From Tetramitus jugosus (taxonomy: Eukaryota > Heterolobosea > Eutetramitea > Acrasida > Vahlkampfiidae), in NCBI GenBank assembly GCA_937625935.1, contig OW569376.1, positions 372,001 through 436,000 on the forward strand: a stretch of 64,000 nt of DNA, given 5' to 3'. A model generated the notes under the pieces. The model was given only the letters and a program-made list of their open reading frames with translations. It made no database searches and was not told where the DNA came from. The position numbers and the translations under genes were made by a program. Of the stretch, positions 41,096 to 49,427 are shown piece after piece; within the stretch, counting starts at the first letter, position 1, and the number at the start of each line of letters is the position of its first letter.

Positions 41096-41545
41096 TTAAT
41101 TCAAATTAGTGAATGGACTTGGCTGATCCACACGATTCACAAGATTATGCAACGGCAAGAACAAATTGTCCTTGTACTGCTCATTGCTTCTCAGTTCATC
41201 CCACTCGATCCATCTCCAGAACTCATTCTTGTGAGGCTCCAGATTCTGAGGCTCCTGTTCTGGATCCTTCAACTCTGCCAGCATGAAGATGGTAATATAG
41301 TGCTTTCCATCTTGTTCCATGTAATCATTTGTACAGGCAAAGAATGACGAGTGGCTCACCTCTAATCCAGTCTCCTCCTTTACTTCTCTTGCACAACATT
41401 GTTCCCATTGTTCTCCAAACTCCAGATGACCGCCTGGTAACTGGATCTTAGAAACTCCGTGAGATCCCTTTCTTTGACCAATTAGAATCAAATTGGGTTG
41501 CTTTTTGATGATGCATGCCACACCTACTCTCACAACGTTTGTCAT
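41096..41545 (-). CDS. NUDT15: Nudix hydrolase, NUDT15-like
   Basis: The 149-residue protein carries a perfect Nudix box at about 38-60 (GGHLEFGEQWEQCCAREVKE followed by ETGL). The surroundings match NUDT15 rather than MTH1: RVGVACIIKK, GQRKGSHGVSKIQLPGGHLE, YMEQDGKHYITIFMLAEL, and NLEPHKNEFWRWIEWDEL. NUDT15 enzymes hydrolyse (modified) dGTP and related nucleotides to monophosphates, cleaning the nucleotide pool. Length is typical. There is no targeting sequence, so it is probably cytosolic. The stop lies close to the convergent kinesin-like gene, and a small same-strand gene ends 48 bases before its ATG. Confidence 0.92.
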   Translation of the reverse strand: MTNVVRVGVACIIKKQPNLILIGQRKGSHGVSKIQLPGGHLEFGEQWEQCCAREVKEETGLEVSHSSFFACTNDYMEQDGKHYITIFMLAELKDPEQEPQNLEPHKNEFWRWIEWDELRSNEQYKDNLFLPLHNLVNRVDQPSPFTNLN

Positions 41546-41593
41546 TGTTTGTTGTTGCTATCGGGAAAATACACGGGATTTTTCAAATAGATG

Positions 41594-41842
41594 TCAGACT
41601 AATACCAAACCATTCTTCGAAGCATCCCGGATTATGTCGCCAGCCTTTCCTCTTGATGACTTGGACTCTGGTGAACCATTCACCAAAATCCGAACCAATC
41701 TTCTTTGCCAAGAGTCATCACACTTTCCAGTGATGATGACCTCCTTGCTGCTTGGCGCAGTTCCTCTTGGTGCTGTGGTCCACACAGCATAGCGTGGATT
41801 CTCATACTCACGAACAACAGGGGTGTGTGTTCGTTTTTTCAT
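41594..41842 (-). CDS. small basic protein of unknown function
   Basis: The ATG at 41842 (MKKRTHTPVVREYENPRYAV) opens 82 codons. The ORF can be extended upstream only through a TTG. Composition is protein-like throughout (APRGTAPSSKEVIITGKCDD, SWQRRLVRILVNGSPESKSS, GKAGDIIRDASKNGLVLV), basic at the start, with one cysteine and no membrane segment or signal peptide. I do not recognise it. It lies between tRNA-Ser and the NUDT15-like gene, on the latter's strand and only 48 bases upstream of it, so the two could share a transcript. Confidence 0.55.
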   Translation of the reverse strand: MKKRTHTPVVREYENPRYAVWTTAPRGTAPSSKEVIITGKCDDSWQRRLVRILVNGSPESKSSRGKAGDIIRDASKNGLVLV

Positions 41843-41907
41843 CGGCGTTTTTATCAACGTTTTGCCCCCTTAGGCCCTAAAATTGTGAAAACTACGATCA
41901 AATATCA

Positions 41908-41990
41908 GCACTCTTGTCCGAGCGGTCAAGGAGCCTGACTAGAAATCAGGTACGGGAAACCGTGCGTAGGTTCAAATCCTACAGAGTGCG
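41908..41990 (+). tRNA. tRNA-Ser (anticodon AGA)
   Basis: Acceptor strands GCACTCT (41908-41914) and AGAGTGC (41983-41989) pair fully, with G as discriminator. The D-arm region contains the box A-like TGTCCGAGCGGTC. The anticodon stem CCTGA/TCAGG closes the loop CTAGAAA, giving AGA. A long variable arm (ACGGGAAACCGTG), typical of serine tRNA, follows, then the T arm GTAGG-TTCAAAT-CCTAC (box B). There is no intron, and no CCA is encoded. A TTTT run about 6 bases downstream would end RNA polymerase III transcription. Confidence 0.95.
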
Positions 41991-42130
41991 AATACCTTTT
42001 AGTATTTTGGGAACTTGTCAAATACAACAAGTAAGATTGTTCAGTTAGGTGTTTATAAGTTTCTTTCTGGCATCTTTGCAGGTTTGTTGTGGCAAATAAT
42101 GATTTATCTTGTGAGCAGGTAAGTATAGAA

Positions 42131-43540
42131 CTACTGCTCCTCATTTATAAAATCATGATCTGTGTGATCATCGTCAGCTGCCTGATTATGATGATGAGTT
42201 GATGCAGTTGCTTCATCCTCCATCATCTCTTCAATCTCCTCCTCCGAGCACGGTGTTCCATCTGCATTGTACCTGAATGCTCTAGGGCGCTTCCTATGTG
42301 CAGTCAAACTCGTCGACACAGAATTCATGAGCAGCAAAGGTATCATTGCTGCAATAGCAATGATTGACGAAGCCATAATGAACCCAAATCCATTCTTCAC
42401 TCTTGTACATGTGCGCGAAGAGACCTTGCACAGTCCAGTCACCTTATCACTCTTTTCAAAGCTGCGCTTGGAGTCAATGGAGCTCACAAGGCACACCAAG
42501 CTATAAAAAATGAACAAAACAACAAACACGTGAGCAATAAACAGTGGAATGAGCTTTGCCAACGGGAATGCATTCGTTCTCGTGTGCCTCCACTTTTTTA
42601 GAGTCACTGGTGAACCACTGTTCCAAGAGGCAACAGTATTCTCGTGCTTGAGTGCTGCTCCACTCAACAACCATGACAAATAGCTTACAATCACACAAAT
42701 GAACAGTAAGCTAGGCAACAGTAGATACATGGGATGAAAACGGAATGATTCATACAGGAAATCACTTCCATTGAATTGAATAACACCGTCTCTGTATGGT
42801 GTGAGCAAAACGAGTCCAGGCACCGATAAGCCCAACGCAATCGTAGCCAATACACCGCTCAAAATCGGAGAAAATCGTCGGACAATCTCAAATGGCCGCT
42901 GAGAAAAAAGTGAGCCTCGATAATCAAAGAAGCCATAGGTTCCCTTGGAGTCTGATGCGTCCTGTTGTTGTTGCTGATGTTGCTGTTGCATATTCACATG
43001 TTTTTGATGCTTATGATGGTGATGATTGTCATCATCCACTGGTGAAAGTGCAATGGTTGAATAATGTTTTTGTTGTTGTTGTGGTGACAATGGTTTTTTC
43101 ATCATTTTTAGACTACCACTACCATTTTGATGATGATGATGATGATAATCCGATTCTTCCAATGTGACTTCATCCAAAGCAGCCATGTTTTGCATGTGAA
43201 TCGCAGCCACTTGTTCATGAATTCTAGAGATTTTGGGTGATACAGTCGTAGGAGTCGATGGACTCATTGACCCAAACAAATCATTTTCTTCATTATTATT
43301 ATTGTTATTATTGTTATAATTATTATTATTATAGTTGTTATTGTTGTTACTATCAGTTCGTACGTGATAATCTGCTCTGTGCACGTGATGATGATGATGT
43401 TGAGTCATGTGAGAGGGTGATGAAGGTTGTGGAGAGTTGGGAGCGTTCATGGGTGATAAATGATACGCTGGTTCAATTTGCATCCGTTCAGCTGTTACTT
43501 CATCAAATGGATTGTCATGTTTTTCTTGTACGAAGGCCAT
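42131..43540 (-). CDS. four-transmembrane protein with low-complexity N-terminus
   Basis: The 469-residue protein has an N-terminal ~205 residues of His, Asn and Gln runs, probably cytosolic and disordered. From FGFFDYRGSLFSQRPFEIVR onward it has four hydrophobic helices (about 228-252, 272-297, 327-352, 385-410) with a cysteine pair in the loop between helices 3 and 4 (GLCKVSSRTC). A basic patch (TAHRKRPRAFRYNADG) and a Glu/Asp/His-rich tail follow. The tetraspan layout with cysteines in an outer loop recalls claudin- or SUR7-like proteins, but no signature is found. The gene at 54256-55317 has similar topology. Confidence 0.75.
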   Translation of the reverse strand: MAFVQEKHDNPFDEVTAERMQIEPAYHLSPMNAPNSPQPSSPSHMTQHHHHHVHRADYHVRTDSNNNNNYNNNNYNNNNNNNNEENDLFGSMSPSTPTTVSPKISRIHEQVAAIHMQNMAALDEVTLEESDYHHHHHQNGSGSLKMMKKPLSPQQQQKHYSTIALSPVDDDNHHHHKHQKHVNMQQQHQQQQQDASDSKGTYGFFDYRGSLFSQRPFEIVRRFSPILSGVLATIALGLSVPGLVLLTPYRDGVIQFNGSDFLYESFRFHPMYLLLPSLLFICVIVSYLSWLLSGAALKHENTVASWNSGSPVTLKKWRHTRTNAFPLAKLIPLFIAHVFVVLFIFYSLVCLVSSIDSKRSFEKSDKVTGLCKVSSRTCTRVKNGFGFIMASSIIAIAAMIPLLLMNSVSTSLTAHRKRPRAFRYNADGTPCSEEEIEEMMEDEATASTHHHNQAADDDHTDHDFINEEQ

Positions 43541-44066
43541 TGTTTGAGAATCAATAGTGTTGTTGGTGGTTTTTGTGATTTGTGCGTGTTTTTTAAAATA
43601 TTATTATTGGTGTACTTGTTGTTCGTCGTTCGTTGCTCAATGACTTTTTGTTGTTTGATTGGCTTTTTTTGAGATTTCGCGGCTTTTCAAGTCGGCGGGA
43701 AGACCAAAAAATCTTCTTGGGGGAAGAATCTTGTTCCACTGTCTGTGTCGAATCGATGTCCGTTGAGTTGAATACGGTCCGTACACTGGTTTGTGACACA
43801 TGCAAGAAGAATAATGGAATGAAAAATAACTTTCAATAAGTTATAGAGGATTTGTATTACAATTGTGTTTCTGTTTGTGGGGGTGTTGAACAATGACAAT
43901 CTTTTGTCACAATGTGACCCACCACAGTGTTAAAAAGAGGATGTGAGGTTTTGGCCTACTAGAAAAACCTACAAAAAATGATACATGGGGATACATGCTA
44001 TGTGTATCTGCTGCAGCTGAGGATTGTCCCTCATTCCCAAATAACATCACTCTCTGTGTTGTTTGT
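43541..44066. promoter_or_regulatory. promoter region of the four-TM gene
   Basis: About 525 bases between two minus-strand genes. It holds TTTCGCGGC (43675-43683) and GGCGGGAA (43694-43701), both E2F-like, spaced closely about 135 bases upstream of the four-TM gene's ATG. No gene is seen. Confidence 0.4.
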
Positions 44067-45653
44067 TTACCATCCGTCAAAGTTGGCATTTTCACCATCC
44101 TTGACTACTTCTGCAAAGGAGTCAATGGCACGTTCAGATGTGAATTCCTCATCAAAGTATCGTGTGTCATCCTCCTTGATATTTGGAATGAATGGAGGTG
44201 GCAATTGCTTGTTGTACATCTTTTCCCAGTCAATGTTACTGAAGAATGGATGTGCTCTAATTTCGGCACCATCCGTTTGACCAGCTCCCAATCTCTTGTG
44301 TTCCTCACGTTCCAACAGCATTCTCAACAGACTCTGAGCCTCCATTGGCACAAAGTTGGGGAACTTTAATGGTGCCTTCAGGATCAACTCGTACATTTCG
44401 TTCAAATTCTCAGAGTAGAATGGTGGGAGACCAACCAACATCTCATACAGCAGAATACCCAAACTCCACCAATCGACAGCCTTTGCGTGACCTTGTCCCT
44501 TCAAGATTTCAGGTGCCAAATATTCTGGTGTTCCACAGAAGGTGTATGTTGGAGTAGCATTGCTAATCGATGTCTTTGCAAGACCAAAATCAGTCAAAAC
44601 GACGTGACCTTCATTGTTGAGCACAACGTTCTCAGGCTTCAAATCTCTGTAAATGATATCATGCTTGTGCAAGTGCTCAATGGCCATCACAATTTCAGCG
44701 CAGTAAAATTTGGCGCGCTCCACACCAAATTTGGTCTCTTCCTTCAAGTGGAAAAACAGTTCACCACCAGACAAAAAGTCCAACACTAGATACAGTTTCT
44801 CTTCAGTTTGGAAGGCATACTTGAGTCCAACGATGAACGGATGTCTCATGTCTTGCAAAATTTGCTTCTCAGACTTGGTGTGAGACACCATGTTCTCCTT
44901 AATAATCATATCCTTTCTCAGAACCTTCATAGCAAAGACCTCTCGTGTTCCCTTGTGTCTCACCTTCATGACCTTACCAAAGCTTCCTCTACCAACGACG
45001 CACAATAGCTCAAAGTCATCCAGAGTGACTCTTGGCGCATTGTCAGACTCATTTCCGAAAATTTGTTTGCTTTCTTGCTTGGCACTGTTGATTTCATTTC
45101 TTGCTTGAATCAATCCTTCCTTGTCATTCTCTGGCTTGTATTCAATCGCCTTTTGAATCTCTCGGATCCAAATTGTGCATTCTTCTTCTGTCTCTGCAGT
45201 CAATTCGTAGACACGGCTCAAATTGGCGCCACGAATTTTGAATGAAAATTTTTTGCCGCCATCTTCTTCAATGGACGCATTGGTCAACACAATGACACCT
45301 GTTGGTCTCTTGTTTGATTGTGCCTTGAAATAATACAAGTGTTTACCTCTCAGTTCAAAGTATCTCTCTAAAATGATCATGTTGTTGATGTCAAATTGAA
45401 AAAAAAAGTTCATGATGGATGATGAATTATCATTTGTGAGAGAGAATGAGAGATGATAATGAAACACAGTTGCAGGAGAGACAAAAAACAACAACAGTTT
45501 GTGAGTCAAATATATTCTACACAAAAAAGTTTGTTCATGCAGATGATGAGATTGTTAATATTGACACATACTTCTATAAGCTTTAACGTGACCTCCCTTC
45601 TTTTTCAGGTATCCTGAATGATCTGGTTTCTCAAAAGGATCTGACATGGTCAT
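44067..45653 (-). CDS. PH-domain AGC protein kinase (Akt/PKB- or SGK-like)
   Basis: Exon 1 is 45653-45572, the intron 45571-45368 (204 bases, GTATGT...TTTTAG), and exon 2 45367-44067; 460 residues. The splice completes a PH domain: HSGYLKKKGGHVKAYR joins KRYFELRGKHLYYFK. The kinase domain (about 128-390) is complete: GRGSFGKV, AMKVL lysine, RDLKPEN, DFG, and the activation loop TYTFCGTPEYLAPE with the PDK1-site threonine. The AGC tail carries LPPPFIPNI and YFDEEFT. It ends GENANFDGW at the stop, so the hydrophobic motif is present as F-x-x-W but the phosphorylatable residue after it is missing, as in PKA, which ends FxxF. It is expected to be recruited by phosphoinositides and activated by PDK1. 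Confidence 0.92.
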
Positions 45654-46141
45654 TTTTATGATATATTATGTATTTACTTGTTGTTTTTGTTGGTTGTTGT
45701 TGGTTGTTTTGGGGGAGAGAAGAGTTGTTGTTGCGTATGACGTAGTCAAAGAGAGAAAGTGGGGTGTATCACAAAGGAGGTGTTTCGTTTGGGCTGTCGA
45801 AATTTTTTTCGTGTGAGGTAGTTGATGGACCTGCTGTTCGTCCGCTTTCTTTTTCTTGTGCAAAACGTCAACTTTACAAATAAACCGAGTGATAAAGTGA
45901 CATGTGACATATTGGACGTCGCATCCTCATCAACACGGGTTTCGATACAGCAGAGGAAACAGCGACTGGGCATCAAAGCAAGCACGAAAATTGGACAAGG
46001 AATTAAAGGAATATCCTATGATCGTCATCAATCAAAATTGAGTTGAAGGATTGCTCGGGATTCAAAAGATTTTTTTAATGACATAAGAATTGAACAGACT
46101 CAGACATTGGAGATGGAAACTCTTTCCAGATTTGTAGCTCT
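45654..46141. other. intergenic region
   Basis: This holds the promoter and leader of the kinase gene and the 3' flank of the bL27m gene. A 73-codon plus-strand frame from ATG 45825 is open, but its composition is ambiguous and I leave it uncalled. No other signal is seen. Confidence 0.35.
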
Positions 46142-47138
46142 TTAGAGTGCCAGACCTGATGGAGAAGAGGCAGTTGAGGCAGCAGCCGCAGCAAGTTGCT
46201 TCAATTCAAGTGCTGGACGTGGAGGCTCAACACATGGTGGAATACGGTGAGTTCTGAGGGCGCTCTTGCATCTAATGTTGTGTCTGTTGACAACATACTT
46301 AACTGTATGTGATGGTACAAGTAAGAATTTGGTGAGAAAATTAGAAAAGCGGAGGTGTGAGCAGGGACCAATTGTGAGAATTGCAAGACATTAAAAAAAC
46401 GAGTGCAAAGAACAAAGAGATGGATCAAGATAACACTCAGCACGTCGTAGAATCAAACTTACTTTGAGAGTTCACAATCTTTGGTTCCTTGTGCACATGA
46501 GATCCATAGATACGCTTAGTTGGCAAAATGGTCTGATTCAACAAGACGCGGGCTCTGTGGGCTTCCTTTGCCTCCTCATCGACCCATTCATTGTTGACAA
46601 TATTCTTTCTGTGCTTCATCTTCTTGTTTGGTTCCTTGACGAATTGATCATCTTCTGCAAACTTGATTGCCAAACGTTGTTGTTCAGCATGATTGGTCAA
46701 TGGTTGAGCAACCATGATATATGTTCTATCGTAGACCTCATCCTTGACAAATCGCACCCATCCATCACACAATGCATGCAGTGTAAAGTCCTTTCCTTGA
46801 CCGACATTGTACCCTGGCCAGAATTTGTTTCCTCGTTGACGAACGAGAATGTTGCCTGCTTTGACTCTTTGATTGTCAGCCTTCTTGACACCGAGACGCT
46901 TTGAATGAGAGTCCTTGGTCTTGTTTGTGGAACCTCCAGATTTCTTGGTTGCATGACGCACTTGTGAGTCACCCAATAGTTGAGACCCATTCAGAGATAG
47001 TGAGGCATGATTGACGACAAATGCATTATTGGTTGGGTGAAAAATGGAAGCAGCAGGTGATGCACCAATAAAGGATGCTGAAGCTCTTGGTTGTTTGACT
47101 GCAGCAGTGGTCGTTGCGAATGCGAAGCGTCTCAACAT
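46142..47138 (-). CDS. MRPL27: mitochondrial ribosomal protein bL27m
   Basis: bL27 sits near the peptidyl-transferase centre of the large ribosomal subunit. Exon 1 is 47138-46463, the intron 46462-46303 (160 bases, GTAAGT...ATACAG), and exon 2 46302-46142; 278 residues. The first ~60 residues are a basic, Ala/Ser-rich mitochondrial presequence ([20 protein letters not shown]). The family core starts at [16 protein letters not shown], with the signature [20 protein letters not shown] and [16 protein letters not shown]. The C-terminal ~140 residues, including all of exon 2 ([20 protein letters not shown]), are an extension beyond the bacterial protein, as is common in mitoribosomes. Without splicing the frame would stop after SKFDSTTC. 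Confidence 0.9.
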
Positions 47139-47467
47139 TGTTTTTTTCTAATCGAGTTGCGTGCGGTTTTTTATTGTCGGTGAAATTTTCTTCACATTTA
47201 CAATTGTGGAGAACTTGTGTATTTAGTTTCTCCATAATGAGCTTCTCATTTCTGCCGTTTGTCGATCAGGTTCCAAGAATTTGTCTTCCCTCCACTAACG
47301 TTAGGCTCTTATCATCTGAGATGAGTGGTTACTCTTAGCTGCCTGTGATACTCCGTGCTTCATTCATTTTTTGCACAGTTCAACCAACATTTTTCACACA
47401 AATAGTTTTCGGTCGAAATTTTTCATTGAAACAAACAACAACAACAACCTACGAAGAGCAGCCCACC
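47139..47467. promoter_or_regulatory. divergent promoter of bL27m and Zuotin
   Basis: About 330 bases lie between head-to-head genes, both in translation-related functions, which would allow co-regulation. CAACAACAACAAC leader sequence precedes the Zuotin ATG. No specific element is identified. Confidence 0.4.
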
Positions 47468-49276
47468 ATGTCCAAAATTTTATTACCAGGTGTTCCACCT
47501 TCACTATTGGCCCTCATTCAACAAAAAGCTCAAGAAGATGAAGATGATTCCATCAGAGAGATCTACACACCATCCGTTTCATTTGTTCCTCTTCCATTGG
47601 AACCTGTCGGATACGGTTATTTCAATTATACTCGATTGAAGCATGAAAGAGAGCATGGATCAACCAATGATGATGATGAAGCTGAGTTGAGCAAGGAGAC
47701 TACAGGTGCTGATTCTACTGGATTTTCTCATCATGGCTCAAACAGTGCCTCTGCAGTTGCTTTGGCACTCGGAGAAAATTTTTATCAAATTTTGGGTTTC
47801 CCCGCCAATACCAACCCTCACGCCATTACGCATTTACAGATCAAGAAGGCTTATAAGAAGGCTGCATTGAGATGGCATCCTGACAAGTTACCAAACAAGG
47901 ATGATACCATGTTTAAGAAGGTGAATCGTGCTTGGGAAGTGTTGGGATTGAGTAAAACATCAAAAACTCAATATGATTCAAGTTTACCATTCGATGATTC
48001 ATTGCCTGATTACAATGAAAACATGGACAAGTCTGATGAGAAATATACAGTGTTCTTTAAGAAGTTCCAGGAAGCTTTCGATCGTTGGAGTATTCTTGCA
48101 ACGTGTCCAAAGGGAATGATTATGAAATTGGGTGATATTGATTCGAGTAAGAAGCACATGGATGCGTTTTATCATTTTTGGAACATTGTCTTCAAGAGTT
48201 GGAGAGATTTTGGTTATTTGAGCGAGTATGATGAAGCAAATGCCGATAGTCGTGAAGAACGTCGTTGGATGCAGCGTCAAAACGAGAAGATGAACACCAC
48301 AAAGAAGAAGGAAGAACGTGAAAAGATTAAGGCTCTCATTGCTGCCTGTAAGAAGTTTGATCCAAGAGTTAAGAAGTTTGCAAAGGAAGAAGCTGAACAA
48401 CGTGAAAAGTTGAGAATTCAAAAGGAACAAGAAGCATTAGAAAAGGAAAGACTCCGTAGATTGAAGGAAGAGGAAGAGCAATTGGAGAAGGAGAGAGTCG
48501 AAAGAGAGCGAGTGGAAGAAGAGAAGAGAATTCAACGTGAGAAGCAAAAGATTCGTTCAGAATTTGTTGCACTGCAGAAGCAATTTAGACAATTGTGTCA
48601 ACCGTTTGTGTCCTTGGGTATGGGAAAGAAGAAGGAGGGCACCATTCCTGCTGAAGATGTCGAGTTTGTCGTTGCCAGATTAAAGACTGCTGAAGAAGTC
48701 ACGAACGTTCTTGGAAAGTTGAACGATTTACCACAGGACAAGTTTGTGTCAAACTTTGAAAAGTGTTTGAAGGCACTCAAGAAAAGAGAGGAAGATGAGT
48801 CAAAGGAACGACAACAACAGTTGGACACTTTGAGCAACAAGCAACAACAACAACAAGAGGAGAAGGAATGGGGTCAAGAGGAATTGGTTCTATTGACAAA
48901 GGCTATTGTGAAGTTCCCAGGTGGTACTCTCGAAAGATGGAAGCGTGTTGCTGAATTCGTCGGCACCCGTACTCCAGATGAAGTACAAAAGATGACTGGT
49001 GATATTAAGAAGGGAAAGATCAATGCTGGAAGATTAATCGGACAAAAGAAGAAGGAAATTACCATCACAGACAATAAGGAAGTTCCTTTGAGAGAATGGA
49101 CCAAGGAAGAGCAGAAAGCATTCGAGGATGCCCTAAGAAAGCACAAGGCACTCAAGGGAGATGACAAGTGGCAAGCAATTGCTGACGAACTCAAGGACAG
49201 ATCATTGCAAGAATGCAAGGATCGTTTCGAATGGTGCAAGGAGATGGCAAAGAAGAAGGTTGCTGCCAAGAAATAA
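47468..49276 (+). CDS. DNAJC2: Zuotin/DNAJC2, ribosome-associated J-protein
   Basis: Zuotin partners an Hsp70 in the ribosome-associated complex at the nascent-chain exit. The ATG at 47468 (MSKILLPGVPPSLLALIQQK) is chosen because the frame upstream is leader. The 602-residue protein has a J domain at about 103-170 with HPD intact (RWHPDKLPNK), the Zuotin-homology region (RWSILATCPKGM; KSWRDFGYLSEYDEANADSR; EERRWMQRQNEKMN), a charged Lys/Glu coil that binds the ribosome (about 290-380), and two C-terminal SANT/Myb-like repeats (WGQEELVLLTKAIVKFPGGT and REWTKEEQKAFEDALRKHKA), as in animal and plant DNAJC2/MPP11; yeast Zuo1 lacks the SANT repeats. Confidence 0.95.
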   Translation: MSKILLPGVPPSLLALIQQKAQEDEDDSIREIYTPSVSFVPLPLEPVGYGYFNYTRLKHEREHGSTNDDDEAELSKETTGADSTGFSHHGSNSASAVALALGENFYQILGFPANTNPHAITHLQIKKAYKKAALRWHPDKLPNKDDTMFKKVNRAWEVLGLSKTSKTQYDSSLPFDDSLPDYNENMDKSDEKYTVFFKKFQEAFDRWSILATCPKGMIMKLGDIDSSKKHMDAFYHFWNIVFKSWRDFGYLSEYDEANADSREERRWMQRQNEKMNTTKKKEEREKIKALIAACKKFDPRVKKFAKEEAEQREKLRIQKEQEALEKERLRRLKEEEEQLEKERVERERVEEEKRIQREKQKIRSEFVALQKQFRQLCQPFVSLGMGKKKEGTIPAEDVEFVVARLKTAEEVTNVLGKLNDLPQDKFVSNFEKCLKALKKREEDESKERQQQLDTLSNKQQQQQEEKEWGQEELVLLTKAIVKFPGGTLERWKRVAEFVGTRTPDEVQKMTGDIKKGKINAGRLIGQKKKEITITDNKEVPLREWTKEEQKAFEDALRKHKALKGDDKWQAIADELKDRSLQECKDRFEWCKEMAKKKVAAKK

Positions 49277-49427
49277 ACTCGCAGATGGACTGATCAGTTT
49301 TGTTATCGTAGTTTTTACAAATCTCCGACGTGACAGGAGACACAAAGAATCGTTACATTATTTTTATTCGCCCAGAGTCGACTCTGATTTGAACTGAAAT
49401 TCCATCTCTCCTACAACTAAACAAAAC

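Noticed and set aside
42980-43395. Trinucleotide-rich stretches (CAT/CAA/TAT repeats)
   Set aside because: They encode His, Gln and Asn runs inside the four-TM gene; such runs are common in this window and not a separate element.
45825-46046. 73-codon plus-strand ORF between the kinase and bL27m genes
   Set aside because: It begins at ATG but has ambiguous composition and sits in the kinase promoter; not enough support.
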